A DNA stretch of 64,000 nucleotides from Mycobacterium hubeiense (GCF_002838065.1 NZ_PIZU01000007.1:19044-83043), one strand, 5' to 3'. Positions 24,801-34,242 are shown, counted from the first letter of the stretch. The notes: generated by a model not told the origin, from the letters alone. A program made the numbers and translations.

Positions 24801-27800
24801 AGCGACTCGGGAATTCACCAGGGCCACACACGCTTCCACGGGTGCACGGCTGGAGGTCGCCGACGATTCACACGTCGTGCTGTCCGTCCCGCTGTCGGGC
24901 ACCTGGATCGAGATCCGCTTCACCCTCACCGACGTGATCCGCAGCGGCGGCGCGCCGGTGGTGTCGGTCGAGGACGCCTCGGCCGCGATGCGCGCCGTGC
25001 TGGCGATCGCCGCCGGGGTCGATGGTCCCGATGCTCTTCCGGCGGTGCATGACGGCACCGCGACCGTGACAGTGCCGTGGGATCCCGAGCAGGTCGCCGA
25101 CCACACCGGCGTCACCGCGACGTTCGGTGCGCCGCTGGCGCCGACGCTGTCGGTGGTCCCCGACGCGCTGGTCGGTCGCTGCTGGCCCGCGGTGTTCGCC
25201 GCCATCGGCTCGGCGGTCACCGACACCGGCTTCCCGGTCGTGGAGGGCCTGCTGAGCCTGGTGCACCTCGACCATGCCGCGCATCTGCTGGCCAAGCTAC
25301 CGACCGAGCCTGCCGAATTGACTGTCGCGGCAACGGCTTCGGTCGCGACCGACACCGAGGTGGGCCGCGTCGTGCCCGTTTCGGTGACTGTCTCGGCTGC
25401 CGACGGCACCGTGCTGGCTCGGCTGGAGGAGCGCTTCGCGATCCGCGGCCGGACCGGCGAGGCGGAGCTGACGGACCCGGTGCGGGCCGGCGGCGCGATC
25501 TCCGACAACGCCACCGAGACCCCGCGTCGTCGTCGTCGCGACGTCACCGTCGGCGCTCCCGTCGACATGCGGCCGTTCGCGGTGGTCTCCGGTGACCACA
25601 ACCCGATCCACACCGACCGCGCCGCCGCCCTGTTGGCGGGGCTGCAGTCGCCCATTGTGCACGGGATGTGGCTGTCGGCGGCGGCGCAGCACGTCGTCAC
25701 CGCCACCGACGGCCGGGCCGTTCCGCCTGCTCGGCTGGTCGGCTGGACCGCGCGGTTCCTGGGCATGGTGCTGCCCGGTGACGAGATCGAATTCCGCGTC
25801 GATCGCGTCGGAATCGACGTCGGCGCAGAGGTTTTAGAGATCAGCGCCAAGGTCGGCAGCGACCTCGTCATGTCGGCGACCGCTCGGCTGGCCGCGCCCA
25901 AGACCGTCTACGCGTTCCCAGGCCAGGGCATCCAGCACAAGGGCATGGGCATGGAGGTGCGCGCCCGGTCCAAAGCCGCCCGCAAGGTGTGGGACTCCGC
26001 GGACAAGTTCACCCGCGAAACCCTGGGCTTCTCGGTGCTGCACGTGGTGCGCGACAACCCGACCAGCCTGATCGCGGCGGGCGTGCATTATCAACACCCC
26101 GAAGGCGTGCTGTACCTGACGCAGTTCACTCAGGTCGCGATGGCGACGGTGGCGGCGGCGCAGGTCGCCGAGATGCGTGAGCAGGGCGCTTTCGTCGAGG
26201 GAGCCATCGCGTGCGGGCACTCCGTCGGCGAGTACACCGCGCTGGCCTGCGTGTCCGGGGTGTACGAGCTGGAGGCGCTGCTGGAGGTGGTGTTCCACCG
26301 CGGCAGCAAGATGCACGACATCGTGCCGCGCGACGAGCTCGGCCGGTCCAACTACAGGCTGGCGGCGATCCGGCCGTCACAGATTGACTTGGCGGACAAG
26401 GACGTTCCGGGGTTCATCGACGAAATCTCCAAGCGCACCGGGGAATTCCTCGAGATCGTCAACTTCAACCTGCGTGGCTCGCAGTACGCCATCGCGGGCA
26501 CCGTCGCCGGCCTGGAGGCGTTGGAGGAAGAGGTCGAGAAACGCCGCGAGATCACCGGCGGGAAGCGGTCGTTCATCCTGGTGCCCGGCATCGATGTGCC
26601 GTTCCACTCGTCGGTGCTGCGGGTCGGCGTCGCCGACTTCCGCCGCTCGCTGGAGCGCGTCATGCCGCGCGACAAGGATCCCGAGCTGATCATCGGCCGC
26701 TACATCCCCAACCTGGTGCCCAAGCCGTTCAGCCTGGATCGCGAATTCATTCAGGAGATCCGCGATCTGGTGCCGGCCGAGCCACTCGACGAGATCCTCG
26801 CCGACTACGACACCTGGCGGAACGAGAAGCCGCGCGAGCTGTGCCGCAAGATCGTCATCGAATTGCTGGCCTGGCAGTTCGCCAGCCCGGTGCGCTGGAT
26901 CGAGACGCAGGACCTGCTGTTCATCGAGGAGGCCGCGGGCGGACTCGGCGTGGAGCGGTTCGTCGAGATCGGCGTGAAGTCCGCGCCGACTGTGGCGGGC
27001 CTGGCATCCAACACGCTCAAGCTGCCCGAATACTCGCACAGCACAGTGGAAGTGCTGAATTCTGAGCGCGACGCGGCGGTGCTGTTCGCCACCGACACCG
27101 ATCCGGAACCCGAACCGGAGGAAGCCGAGGAGGCACCCGTCGAGGCCGCTGAGGCCACCGTCGACGCCGCACCTGCCGCCCCGGCGGCACCCGCGTCCGC
27201 GCCCGGTGCGCCCCGCCCCGACGACCTCACCTTCGACGCCAGCGATGCCACCATGGCGCTCATCGCGCTGTCGGCGAAGATGCGGATGGATCAGATCGAG
27301 GCGCTCGATTCGATCGAGTCGATCACCGACGGCGCGTCCTCGCGCCGCAATCAGTTGCTGGTCGACCTGGGTTCCGAGCTGAACCTCGGCGCCATCGACG
27401 GCGCGGCCGAGGCGGATCTGGGCGCGTTGAAGGGTCAGGTCACCAAGCTGGCCCGGACCTACAAGCCGTTCGGCCCAGTGCTTTCCGATGCGATCAACGA
27501 TCAGCTGCGTACCGTGCTCGGCCCGTCCGGCAAGCGCCCGGCCTACATCGCCGAGCGGGTCCGCAAGACGTGGGAGCTCGGCGAGGGCTGGGTCAAGCAT
27601 GTGACCGTCGAGATGGCGCTGGGCACTCGCGAGGGCAGCAGCGTGCGTGGCGGCAACCTCGGCGGCTTGCACGAGGGTGCGCTGGCCGACGCCGCCACCG
27701 TCGACAAGGTCATCGACGCGGCGGTCGCCGCGGTGGGCGCACGTCACGGCGTGGCGGTCTCGCTGCCGTCGGCCGGCGGCGCTGGTGGCGGTGTGGTGGA

Positions 27801-30800
27801 TTCGGCCGCACTCGGTGAGTTCGCCGAAAAGGTCACCGGCCGTGACGGTGTGCTGGCCTCGGCGGCCCGCCTGGTGCTCGGCCAGCTCGGTCTCGACGAT
27901 GCGGTCACCACACCGGAGACCGCGACCGACGCGGAGCTCATCGACCTGGTCACCGCCGAACTCGGTTCGGACTGGCCGCGTTTGGTCGCTCCGGCATTCG
28001 ATGCGCGCAAGGCCGTGGTGTTCGACGACCGTTGGGCCAGCGCCCGTGAGGACCTGGTCAAGATCTGGCTGGCCGACGACGACGAGATCGACGCCGACTG
28101 GCCGCGGCTGTCCGAGCGCTTCGAGGGCGCCGGCCATGTCGTTGCCACCCAAGCCAATTGGTGGCAGGGCAAGGCACTGGCGTCCGGGCGCACCATCCAT
28201 GCGTCGCTGTATGGACGCATTGCCGCGGGTGCGGAGAACCCGGGCAATGGGCGCTACAGCGACGAGGTCGCGGTGGTGACCGGCGCCTCAAAGGGGTCGA
28301 TCGCGTCTGCGGTGGTGGCCAAGCTGCTCGACGGCGGAGCAACCGTCATCGCGACCACGTCGCGCCTGGACGACGACCGGCTGGAGTTCTACAAGACCCT
28401 CTACCGGGAGAACGCTCGTTTCGACGCGACCCTGTGGGTGGTGCCCGCCAACATGGCGTCGTACTCCGACATCGACGCGCTCGTCCAGTGGATCGGCACC
28501 GAGCAGACGGAAAGCCTTGGCCCGCAGTCGATTCACATCAAGGACGCGCAAACCCCGACGCTGCTGTTCCCGTTCGCCGCACCGCGGGTGGGCGGCGACA
28601 TGTCGGAGGCGGGTGCACGCGCCGAGATGGAGATGAAGGTCCTGCTGTGGGCCGTCGAGCGGCTGATCGGCGGGCTGTCGTCGATCGGCGCCGAGCGCGA
28701 TATCGCCTCCCGGCTGCATGTGGTGCTGCCCGGTTCGCCCAACCGCGGCATGTTCGGCGGCGACGGCGCCTACGGCGAGTCGAAGTCGGCGCTGGACGCC
28801 GTGGTGACGCGCTGGAGCGCGGAATCGTCGTGGGCGCAACGTGTCAGCCTGGCGCATGCGCTGATCGGCTGGACCAAGGGCACCGGTCTGATGGGTCGCA
28901 ACGACGTCATCGTCGACGCCGTCGAAGAGGCCGGAGTGCGCACCTACACCACCGACGAGATGGCCGCGATGCTGCTCGAACTGTGCGACATCGAGTCCAA
29001 GGTGGCCGCCGCACGTGAGCCCCTCAAGGCCGATCTGACCGGCGGGCTCGGCGATGTCAAGCTAGACATGGCCGAGCTGGCCGCCAAGGCCCGCGAGGAA
29101 ATGTCTGCTGCCGCTTCCGAAGACGATGACGACGCGGAGGGCGCCATTCTGGCACTGCCGTCACCGCCGCGCGGCTACACGCCCGCGCCGGCGCCCGAAT
29201 GGGCCGACCTCGACGTCGATCCGGCGGACCTGGTGGTCATCGTCGGCGGCGCCGAACTGGGCCCGTACGGCTCGTCGCGCACCCGGTTCGAGATGGAGGT
29301 CGACAACGAACTCTCCGCGGCGGGCGTGCTGGAGCTAGCGTGGACGACCGGCCTGGTGAAGTGGGAGGACGATCCCAAACCCGGCTGGTATGACACCGAA
29401 ACCGGTGAACTGGTGCCCGAAGAGGAGATCGTCGAGCGCTACCACGACGAGGTTGTGCGGCGCTGTGGTATTCGAGAATTCGTCGACGACGGTGCCATCG
29501 ATCCCGATCACGCCTCCCCGCTGCTGGTGTCGGTGTTCCTGGACAAGGACTTCTCGTTCGTGGTGTCCAGTGAGGCCGACGCCCGGGCGTTTGTCGAATT
29601 CGATCCGGAGCACACCGTCGCACGCCCGGTGCCCGATTCGTCGGACTGGCAGGTGATCCGCAAGGCGGGCACCGAGATTCGGGTGCCGCGCAAGACGAAG
29701 CTGTCGCGCACGGTCGGGGCGCAGATCCCGACCGGATTCGATCCGACGGTGTGGGGCATCACGCCCGACATGGCGAATTCGATTGACCGCGTGGCGTTGT
29801 GGAACATCGTCGCGACCGTGGACGCCTTCCTGTCGGCCGGATTCACGCCGACCGAGCTGATGCGCTGGGTGCACCCGAGCCTGGTGGCCAGCACCCAGGG
29901 CACCGGTATGGGCGGCATGACGTCGATGCAGACCATGTACCACGGCAACCTGCTCGGCCGAGCCAAGCCGAACGACATCCTGCAGGAGGTGCTGCCGAAC
30001 GTCGTTGCAGCACATGTGATGCAGTCCTATGTCGGCGGCTACGGCGCGATGATCCACCCGGTCGGCGCGTGCGCCACCGCGGCGGTGTCGGTCGAGGAGG
30101 GCGTCGACAAGATCAAACTCGGCAAGGCCGACCTGGTGGTCGCCGGCGGTTTCGACGACCTGACGCTGGAGGCCATCATCGGCTTCGGTGACATGGCGGC
30201 CACCGCCGACACCGAGATGATGCGGGCCAAGGGCATCAGCGATTCGAAGTTCTCCCGCGCCAACGACCGTCGTCGACTCGGCTTCGTCGAGGCCCAGGGC
30301 GGCGGCACCATCCTGCTGGCCCGCGGCGACCTGGCACTCAAGATGGGTCTGCCTGTGCTTGCGGTGGTGGGCTATGCGCAGAGCTTCGCCGACGGTGTGC
30401 ACACCTCGATCCCCGCTCCGGGGCTCGGCGCGCTGGGCGCCGGTCGCGGCGGCAAGGATTCGGTGCTGGCGCGCTCGCTGGCGAAGCTGGGCGTGGGTGC
30501 CGACGACATCGCGGTGATCTCCAAGCACGACACCTCGACGCTGGCCAACGACCCCAACGAGACCGAGCTGCACGAGCGGCTGGCCGACTCGATGGGCCGC
30601 GCACCCGGCAACCCGCTGTTCATCGTCAGCCAGAAGACGCTGACCGGGCACGCCAAGGGCGGCGCCGCGGTGTTCCAGATGATGGGTCTGTGCCAGATCC
30701 TGCGCGACGGCGTCATCCCGCCGAACCGCAGCCTGGACTGCGTCGACGACGAGTTGGCCACCTCCGGCCATTTCGTCTGGCCGCGCGAGACCCTGCGTAT

Positions 30801-31122
30801 GGGCGACAAATTCCCGCTCAAGGCCGGTCTGGTGACCAGCCTCGGGTTCGGGCACGTGTCGGGTCTGATCGCACTGGTGCATCCGCAGGCGTTCTTGGCG
30901 GCGCTGTCGCCCGAGCAGCGCGAGGCCTACAAGCAGCGCGCCGACGCGCGGGTGCTGGCCGGCCAGCGCAGGCTGGCGTCGGCGATCGCCGGCGGCCCGC
31001 CGATGTACGAGCGGCCGGCCGACCGTCGCTTCGACCACGACGTGCCGGAGAAGCGGCAGGAGGCGGCGATGCTGCTGGATCCCGCGGCCCGGCTGGGCGA
31101 TGGCGATGTGTACGTGCGCTAG
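21874..31122 (+). CDS. fas: Type I fatty acid synthase
   Basis: One 3082-aa multifunctional chain that makes C16-C26 acyl-CoAs for phospholipids and mycolate primers. Domains in order: acetyltransferase (GHSQG, Ser151), enoyl reductase (FMN type, ~residues 400-800), dehydratase hot-dog (GDHNPIH, ~1240), malonyl/palmitoyl transferase (GHSVGEYTAL, Ser1450), ACP (DGASSRRNQ, phosphopantetheine Ser probably 1822), ketoreductase (VTGASKGSIASAV, ~2136) and ketosynthase (GACATAA, Cys2733; HDTST; TGHAKGG). The ACP is preceded by an acidic, Ala/Pro-rich linker (~1740-1790). Start GTG 21874. acpS follows after 9 nt, matching the known fas-acpS operon regulated by FasR. Confidence 0.99.
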   Translation: MTIYEHDRVSTGWDDGSEPTHSTHALVDRLNAGEPYAVAFGGQGSAWLETLEELVSAAGIEAELATLAGEAELLLEPVARELVVVRPIGFEPLQWVRALAAEEPVPTAKQLTSAAVSVPGVLLTQIAAIRALARQGMDLVAKPPVAVAGHSQGVLGVEALAAAGAKDVELLALAQLIGAAGTLVARRRGITVLGDRPPMVSVSNADPERIYELLEEFSQDVRTVLPPVLSIRNGRRSVVITGTPEQLSRFELYCQQISEKEEAERKNKIRGGAVFSPVFEPVQVEVGFHSPRLSDGVDIVGHWAEAVGLDVELAREMTEAILVRQVDWVDEITELHEAGARWILDLGPGDILTRLTAPVIRGLGVGIVPAATRGGQRNLFTVGAVPEVARPWSSYTPTTVRLPDGSIKLSTRFTRLTGRSPILLAGMTPTTVDAKIVAAAANAGHWAELAGGGQVTEPIFNNRIEELTKLLEPGRAIQFNTLFLDPYLWKLQVGGKRLVQKARQSGAPIDGVVISAGIPDLEEAVEIIDELNNVGISHVVFKPGTVEQIRSVIRIAAEVPTKPVIVHIEGGRAGGHHSWEDLDDLLLATYSELRSRSNITICVGGGIGTPERAAEYLTGRWAAAHGYPLMPIDGILVGTAAMATLESTTSPQVKRMLVETSGTDHWISAGKAQGGMASSRSQLGADIHEIDNSASRCGRLLDEVAGDAEAVAARRDEIIAAMAKTAKPYFGDVEEMTYLQWLRRYVELAIGDGTSTADTASPGSPWLADTWRDRFEQMLKRAEARLHPKDFGPIETLFADADLLERPDEAIAALLARYPDAETVQLHPADVPFFIELCKTLGKPVNFVPVIDKDVRRWWRSDSLWQAHDARYDADAVCIIPGTQAVAGITRLDEPVGELLDRFEQAAVDQVLAANGEPQPVFSRRQGRTDVTGPLAVVLDAPDVLWAGRTATNPVHRIAEPGDWQVNENRPEGKSEATREFTRATHASTGARLEVADDSHVVLSVPLSGTWIEIRFTLTDVIRSGGAPVVSVEDASAAMRAVLAIAAGVDGPDALPAVHDGTATVTVPWDPEQVADHTGVTATFGAPLAPTLSVVPDALVGRCWPAVFAAIGSAVTDTGFPVVEGLLSLVHLDHAAHLLAKLPTEPAELTVAATASVATDTEVGRVVPVSVTVSAADGTVLARLEERFAIRGRTGEAELTDPVRAGGAISDNATETPRRRRRDVTVGAPVDMRPFAVVSGDHNPIHTDRAAALLAGLQSPIVHGMWLSAAAQHVVTATDGRAVPPARLVGWTARFLGMVLPGDEIEFRVDRVGIDVGAEVLEISAKVGSDLVMSATARLAAPKTVYAFPGQGIQHKGMGMEVRARSKAARKVWDSADKFTRETLGFSVLHVVRDNPTSLIAAGVHYQHPEGVLYLTQFTQVAMATVAAAQVAEMREQGAFVEGAIACGHSVGEYTALACVSGVYELEALLEVVFHRGSKMHDIVPRDELGRSNYRLAAIRPSQIDLADKDVPGFIDEISKRTGEFLEIVNFNLRGSQYAIAGTVAGLEALEEEVEKRREITGGKRSFILVPGIDVPFHSSVLRVGVADFRRSLERVMPRDKDPELIIGRYIPNLVPKPFSLDREFIQEIRDLVPAEPLDEILADYDTWRNEKPRELCRKIVIELLAWQFASPVRWIETQDLLFIEEAAGGLGVERFVEIGVKSAPTVAGLASNTLKLPEYSHSTVEVLNSERDAAVLFATDTDPEPEPEEAEEAPVEAAEATVDAAPAAPAAPASAPGAPRPDDLTFDASDATMALIALSAKMRMDQIEALDSIESITDGASSRRNQLLVDLGSELNLGAIDGAAEADLGALKGQVTKLARTYKPFGPVLSDAINDQLRTVLGPSGKRPAYIAERVRKTWELGEGWVKHVTVEMALGTREGSSVRGGNLGGLHEGALADAATVDKVIDAAVAAVGARHGVAVSLPSAGGAGGGVVDSAALGEFAEKVTGRDGVLASAARLVLGQLGLDDAVTTPETATDAELIDLVTAELGSDWPRLVAPAFDARKAVVFDDRWASAREDLVKIWLADDDEIDADWPRLSERFEGAGHVVATQANWWQGKALASGRTIHASLYGRIAAGAENPGNGRYSDEVAVVTGASKGSIASAVVAKLLDGGATVIATTSRLDDDRLEFYKTLYRENARFDATLWVVPANMASYSDIDALVQWIGTEQTESLGPQSIHIKDAQTPTLLFPFAAPRVGGDMSEAGARAEMEMKVLLWAVERLIGGLSSIGAERDIASRLHVVLPGSPNRGMFGGDGAYGESKSALDAVVTRWSAESSWAQRVSLAHALIGWTKGTGLMGRNDVIVDAVEEAGVRTYTTDEMAAMLLELCDIESKVAAAREPLKADLTGGLGDVKLDMAELAAKAREEMSAAASEDDDDAEGAILALPSPPRGYTPAPAPEWADLDVDPADLVVIVGGAELGPYGSSRTRFEMEVDNELSAAGVLELAWTTGLVKWEDDPKPGWYDTETGELVPEEEIVERYHDEVVRRCGIREFVDDGAIDPDHASPLLVSVFLDKDFSFVVSSEADARAFVEFDPEHTVARPVPDSSDWQVIRKAGTEIRVPRKTKLSRTVGAQIPTGFDPTVWGITPDMANSIDRVALWNIVATVDAFLSAGFTPTELMRWVHPSLVASTQGTGMGGMTSMQTMYHGNLLGRAKPNDILQEVLPNVVAAHVMQSYVGGYGAMIHPVGACATAAVSVEEGVDKIKLGKADLVVAGGFDDLTLEAIIGFGDMAATADTEMMRAKGISDSKFSRANDRRRLGFVEAQGGGTILLARGDLALKMGLPVLAVVGYAQSFADGVHTSIPAPGLGALGAGRGGKDSVLARSLAKLGVGADDIAVISKHDTSTLANDPNETELHERLADSMGRAPGNPLFIVSQKTLTGHAKGGAAVFQMMGLCQILRDGVIPPNRSLDCVDDELATSGHFVWPRETLRMGDKFPLKAGLVTSLGFGHVSGLIALVHPQAFLAALSPEQREAYKQRADARVLAGQRRLASAIAGGPPMYERPADRRFDHDVPEKRQEAAMLLDPAARLGDGDVYVR

Positions 31123-31131
31123 CCTGCAGCC

Positions 31132-31524
31132 GTGGCGATAGTCGGAGTGGGAATCGACCTGGTGTCGATTCCCGACTTCGCCGAACAGGTCGACCGCCCG
31201 GGCACGATGTTCGCCGAGACGTTCACCCCCGGCGAACGCCGCGACGCCGCCGACAAGAGTTCGTCGGCGGCACGGCACCTGGCCGCCCGCTGGGCCGCCA
31301 AGGAGGCGGTGATCAAGGCGTGGTCGGGGTCACGGTTCGCCAAACGGCCCGTGTTGCCGGAGGACATCCACCGCGACATCGAGGTGGTGACCGACATGTG
31401 GGGCCGGCCGAAGGTGCGGCTGTCCGGTGACATCGCCAAGCATCTCAAGGACGTGACCATCCACGTGTCGTTGACGCACGAGGCCGACACCGCCGCGGCC
31501 GTCGCGATCATCGAGGAGCCGTAG
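31132..31524 (+). CDS. acpS: Holo-[acyl-carrier-protein] synthase
   Basis: A 130-aa group I phosphopantetheinyl transferase that transfers 4'-phosphopantetheine from CoA to the ACP serine of FAS-I (and of the FAS-II carrier). It has the N-terminal Mg/CoA motif GVGIDLVSIPDF with Asp9 and the second signature RWAAKEAVIKAW. It begins 9 nt after fas in the same operon, the usual mycobacterial arrangement. Start GTG 31132. Confidence 0.97.
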   Translation: MAIVGVGIDLVSIPDFAEQVDRPGTMFAETFTPGERRDAADKSSSAARHLAARWAAKEAVIKAWSGSRFAKRPVLPEDIHRDIEVVTDMWGRPKVRLSGDIAKHLKDVTIHVSLTHEADTAAAVAIIEEP

Positions 31525-31556
31525 TTTCTGTCTGCTCGCGGCGGAAGGTGACCCGC

Positions 31557-31562
31557 TAGCCT
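31557..31562 (+). promoter_or_regulatory. -10 element of a leaderless promoter
   Basis: TAGCCT lies 7 nt before ATG 31570, suggesting that the M20 peptidase gene has its own leaderless promoter downstream of acpS. Confidence 0.55.
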
Positions 31563-31569
31563 CGTCTAC

Positions 31570-32904
31570 ATGAGTGATCTGGTCGAGCGGGTACGCGAAG
31601 TGCTGCCGTCGGTGCGGCACGATCTCGAAGAGTTGATCCGCATCCCATCGGTCTGGGCCGACCCGGCCCGGCGGGCCGACGTGGCGCGTAGTGCCGAGGC
31701 GGTGGCAAAGCTCTTGCGAGACGCGGGCTTTCCGGATGTGCAGATCGTCAGCGAAACAGGCGCCCCCGCCGTCATCGCCCGCTACCCGGCACCAGCCGGG
31801 GCGCCGACGGTGCTGCTCTACGCCCACCACGACGTGCAACCCGAAGGCGAACTGAGCCATTGGATTTCCCCTCCGTTCGAGCCCAGCGAGCGCAATGGCC
31901 GCCTCTACGGGCGCGGTAGCGCCGACGACAAGGCCGGTATCGCAACGCATTTGGCGGCATTCCGGGCTTTCGACGGCAAGCCGCCGGTCGGCGTGACGGT
32001 GTTCGTCGAGGGCGAGGAGGAATCGGGTTCGCCGTCGCTGGGCCGCCTGCTTGCCGCGCACCGGGACACCCTGGCCGCCGACGTCATCGTGATCGCCGAC
32101 TCCGACAACTGGAGCACCGAAATCCCGGCGTTGACAGTGTCATTGCGTGGCCTGGCCGACTGCATCGTGGAAGTCGCGACGCTTGACCACGGCCTGCACT
32201 CCGGGCTGTGGGGCGGCGTGGTACCCGACGCGCTGACGGTCCTCGTGCGTCTGTTGGCCAGCCTGCACGACGACGACGGCAATGTGGCCGTCGCGGGCCT
32301 GCACGAGACGCGTGCGGCCGACGTCGACCGCGGGCCCGACTGGGTGCGCAAGGAATCCGGACTGCTCGACGGAGTATCCGAAATCGGCTCTGGCTCTGTG
32401 GTGCAACGGCTTTGGGCCAAACCGGCGATCACCGTCATCGGCATCGACACCACGCCCATCGACAAGTCGTCGAACACGCTGATTCCGCGGGCCCGCGCGA
32501 AGATCAGCATGCGGGTGGCGCCCGGCGGTGACGCCCGCGACCACCTGGCGGCGCTGACGCGCCATCTCGAGCAGCATGCACCGTGGGGCGCGCGGGTCAC
32601 CGTCACGCCGGGTGACATCGGCCAGCCGTATGCGATCGACGCCAGCGGTCCCGTCTACGACGCCGCGCGCTCCGCCTTCCGGCAGGCGTGGGGTAACGAC
32701 CCCGTCGATATGGGCATGGGCGGATCGATCCCCTTCATCGCCGAGTTCGCGGCGGCGTTCCCGTCAGCCAAGATTTTGGTGACCGGCGTGGAAGACCCTG
32801 GTACACAAGCCCATAGCGTCAACGAGAGCCTGCATCTGGGTGTGCTCGCACGCGCGGCGACGGCCGAGGCACTCCTGCTACAGAACCTCGCGAACCTGGG
32901 TTAG
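31570..32904 (+). CDS. M20 family metallopeptidase (dipeptidase-like, Rv2522c homologue)
   Basis: A 444-aa di-zinc aminoacylase/dipeptidase. Metal ligands lie in YAHHDVQPEG (His86, Asp88) and GRGSADDKAG, the general base in EGEEESGSPS, and further residues in ADSDNW and the C-terminal TQAHSVNE. The lid/dimerisation domain is in the middle (LDHGLHSGLWGG). The family hydrolyses peptides or N-acyl amino acids in the cytoplasm; the substrate is unknown. It ends with a 4-nt overlap onto the convergent bcp gene. Confidence 0.93.
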   Translation: MSDLVERVREVLPSVRHDLEELIRIPSVWADPARRADVARSAEAVAKLLRDAGFPDVQIVSETGAPAVIARYPAPAGAPTVLLYAHHDVQPEGELSHWISPPFEPSERNGRLYGRGSADDKAGIATHLAAFRAFDGKPPVGVTVFVEGEEESGSPSLGRLLAAHRDTLAADVIVIADSDNWSTEIPALTVSLRGLADCIVEVATLDHGLHSGLWGGVVPDALTVLVRLLASLHDDDGNVAVAGLHETRAADVDRGPDWVRKESGLLDGVSEIGSGSVVQRLWAKPAITVIGIDTTPIDKSSNTLIPRARAKISMRVAPGGDARDHLAALTRHLEQHAPWGARVTVTPGDIGQPYAIDASGPVYDAARSAFRQAWGNDPVDMGMGGSIPFIAEFAAAFPSAKILVTGVEDPGTQAHSVNESLHLGVLARAATAEALLLQNLANLG

Positions 32905-33374
32905 ACCGAAAGATCCCGGCGCAGCTTGGCGACGTGACCGGTGGCGCGGACGTTGTACTGCGCCTCGGCGATCTTGCCGTTCTCGTCGACGACGAACGTC
33001 GAGCGGATGACGCCCTGCACGGTCTTGCCGTACATCGTCTTCTCACCGAATGCGCCCCAGGCCGTCAACACCTTCTTGTCGGGGTCGGACAGCAACGGGA
33101 AGGTCAGGCCCTGCTCGTCGCGGAACTTCGCGAGTTTGGCGGGCTTGTCGGGTGAGATCCCGACGACGTCGAGTCCGGCTTCGTTGAGTTCGCTCAGGTT
33201 GTCGCGGAAGTCACACGCCTGTTTGGTGCAGCCCGGAGTGGACGCGGCGGGATAGAAGTACACGATGACCTTGCGGCCCTTGTAGTCCGACAGCTTGACC
33301 GTGTTGCCGTCGGCATCGGGCAGGCTGAATGCGGGAGCCTTGTCGCCTACCTTGAGTCGCGGGGTCTGTGGCAT
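32901..33374 (-). CDS. bcp: Thiol peroxidase, BCP-type peroxiredoxin
   Basis: A 157-aa peroxiredoxin that reduces hydroperoxides with thioredoxin-type reductants. It carries the PxxxTxxC motif in YPAASTPGCTKQACDFRD: peroxidatic Cys49 and the likely resolving Cys54, the BCP/PrxQ arrangement with both in one helix. Length is typical. Syntenic with Rv2521 next to the M20 gene. Confidence 0.97.
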   Translation of the reverse strand: MPQTPRLKVGDKAPAFSLPDADGNTVKLSDYKGRKVIVYFYPAASTPGCTKQACDFRDNLSELNEAGLDVVGISPDKPAKLAKFRDEQGLTFPLLSDPDKKVLTAWGAFGEKTMYGKTVQGVIRSTFVVDENGKIAEAQYNVRATGHVAKLRRDLSV

Positions 33375-33491
33375 GCGTGGTGAACCCTTCTCGTCGACCG
33401 GTGCGCCGGGATGAGTGCCGACTGAACTAGGGTAGTTCGCTAAGGCAGCGGCTCGGCATCACGCCGGCTACGCGGGGGATAGGGAGGCACA

Positions 33492-33719
33492 GTGGCGAAC
33501 CGGGATCCCGACAGCATCAAGAGGGACATCGATCAGGCTCGCGAGCAGTTGGCGTCGACCGTGGACTCGCTTGCCGAGCGGGCCAATCCTCGTCGGATCG
33601 CCGATGACGCCAAGGCCGGGGTGGTCCGATTCGTCAAGAAGCCGGCCGTGACGATCTCGCTGGCCGGTGTGGGCGCGCTGGTCGTGCTGCTGGTGATTCG
33701 CAAGCTCAGACGACGCTGA
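33492..33719 (+). CDS. DUF3618 membrane protein (Rv2520c homologue)
   Basis: A 75-aa protein with the DUF3618 N-terminus (DPDSIKRDIDQAREQLASTVDSLAERANPRRI), a central amphipathic stretch and a C-terminal TM helix (VTISLAGVGALVVLLVIRKL) ending in a basic cap. GGGAGG lies 5 nt before GTG 33492. It is conserved beside bcp in mycobacteria. Function unknown; it may be a membrane-anchored coiled-coil protein. Confidence 0.9.
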   Translation: MANRDPDSIKRDIDQAREQLASTVDSLAERANPRRIADDAKAGVVRFVKKPAVTISLAGVGALVVLLVIRKLRRR

Positions 33720-33729
33720 CGGAGTTTGC

Positions 33730-33900
33730 TCAGCGGTGACGGCGGGGCAGCAACCATTCGGTGAGCGAAAACGCCGGCGGATTGGCGGTACGGCCGAGGC
33801 GGTTGCAGCTGTACACGAACAACGGCTGTTGCGCAGTTACGTCGCCGTCAGACTGTCCATCCGACCAACCCGGCGTGCCCGGTGCGCCTGACGTCGGCAT
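33730..33900 (-). CDS. Small hypothetical protein, 56 aa
   Basis: The frame begins MPTSGAPGTPGWSDGQSDGD, continues with VTAQQPLFVYSCNRLGRT and ends with FSLTEWLLPRRHR. An excellent RBS, GAGGA, lies about 9 nt before the ATG. The composition is protein-like, with a single cysteine and no TM helix or signal peptide. It converges on the DUF3618 gene with 10 nt between stops. I do not recognise a family. It is a good candidate for a conserved mycobacterial small protein overlooked because of its length. Confidence 0.6.
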   Translation of the reverse strand: MPTSGAPGTPGWSDGQSDGDVTAQQPLFVYSCNRLGRTANPPAFSLTEWLLPRRHR

Positions 33901-34242
33901 CAGCTAATTCCTCGATTCGTGTACCGCAGCTGGCGCAAGGAGGACGTCCAGGCGTATTCAGCTAATGCAAGCATAGCACCGGTGCCACCTTCTACCCAGC
34001 TTGAACGACGCATTTCCGCGAGATTGTCAATGATCCGCAACCATTGATCGATGGCAGATCACGTCGGCATCAGGTCGCCTACGGTGGTTGTTAGCACATT
34101 TTACAACGCTACCGGCGAGTATCCGGGAAATATTGTCGAAAACGTCAACCGCAACCACTGAATGATAGCCGGCACGGCAAGACGAGGCTGGGAAACAAGC
34201 CCGCGGACCGCGCGCGATCTGCGCGGTAGCGGTGAAATTGAG
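33901..34242. other. Intergenic stretch without recognised gene
   Basis: About 340 nt, less GC-rich than its neighbours. It contains the RBS and presumably the promoter of the minus-strand small gene, a near-palindrome CCATTGATCGATGG (around 34043) and GTTGT-N11-ACAAC (34087-34107). No reading frame with an RBS was seen. It is downstream of tRNA-Lys, so some of it may be a trailer of that transcript. Confidence 0.4.

Noticed and set aside
27097..27225. Low-complexity Glu/Ala/Pro stretch in fas considered as an insertion
   Set aside because: It is the flexible linker that normally precedes the ACP domain in FAS-I.
26377..28200. 607-codon frame antisense to the middle of fas
   Set aside because: Same third-position GC shadow effect; fas is certain on the plus strand.
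29335..31278. 647-codon frame antisense to the ketosynthase end of fas
   Set aside because: Composition (many His, Gln, Arg, Val repeats) mirrors the codon structure of fas; no RBS or family features.
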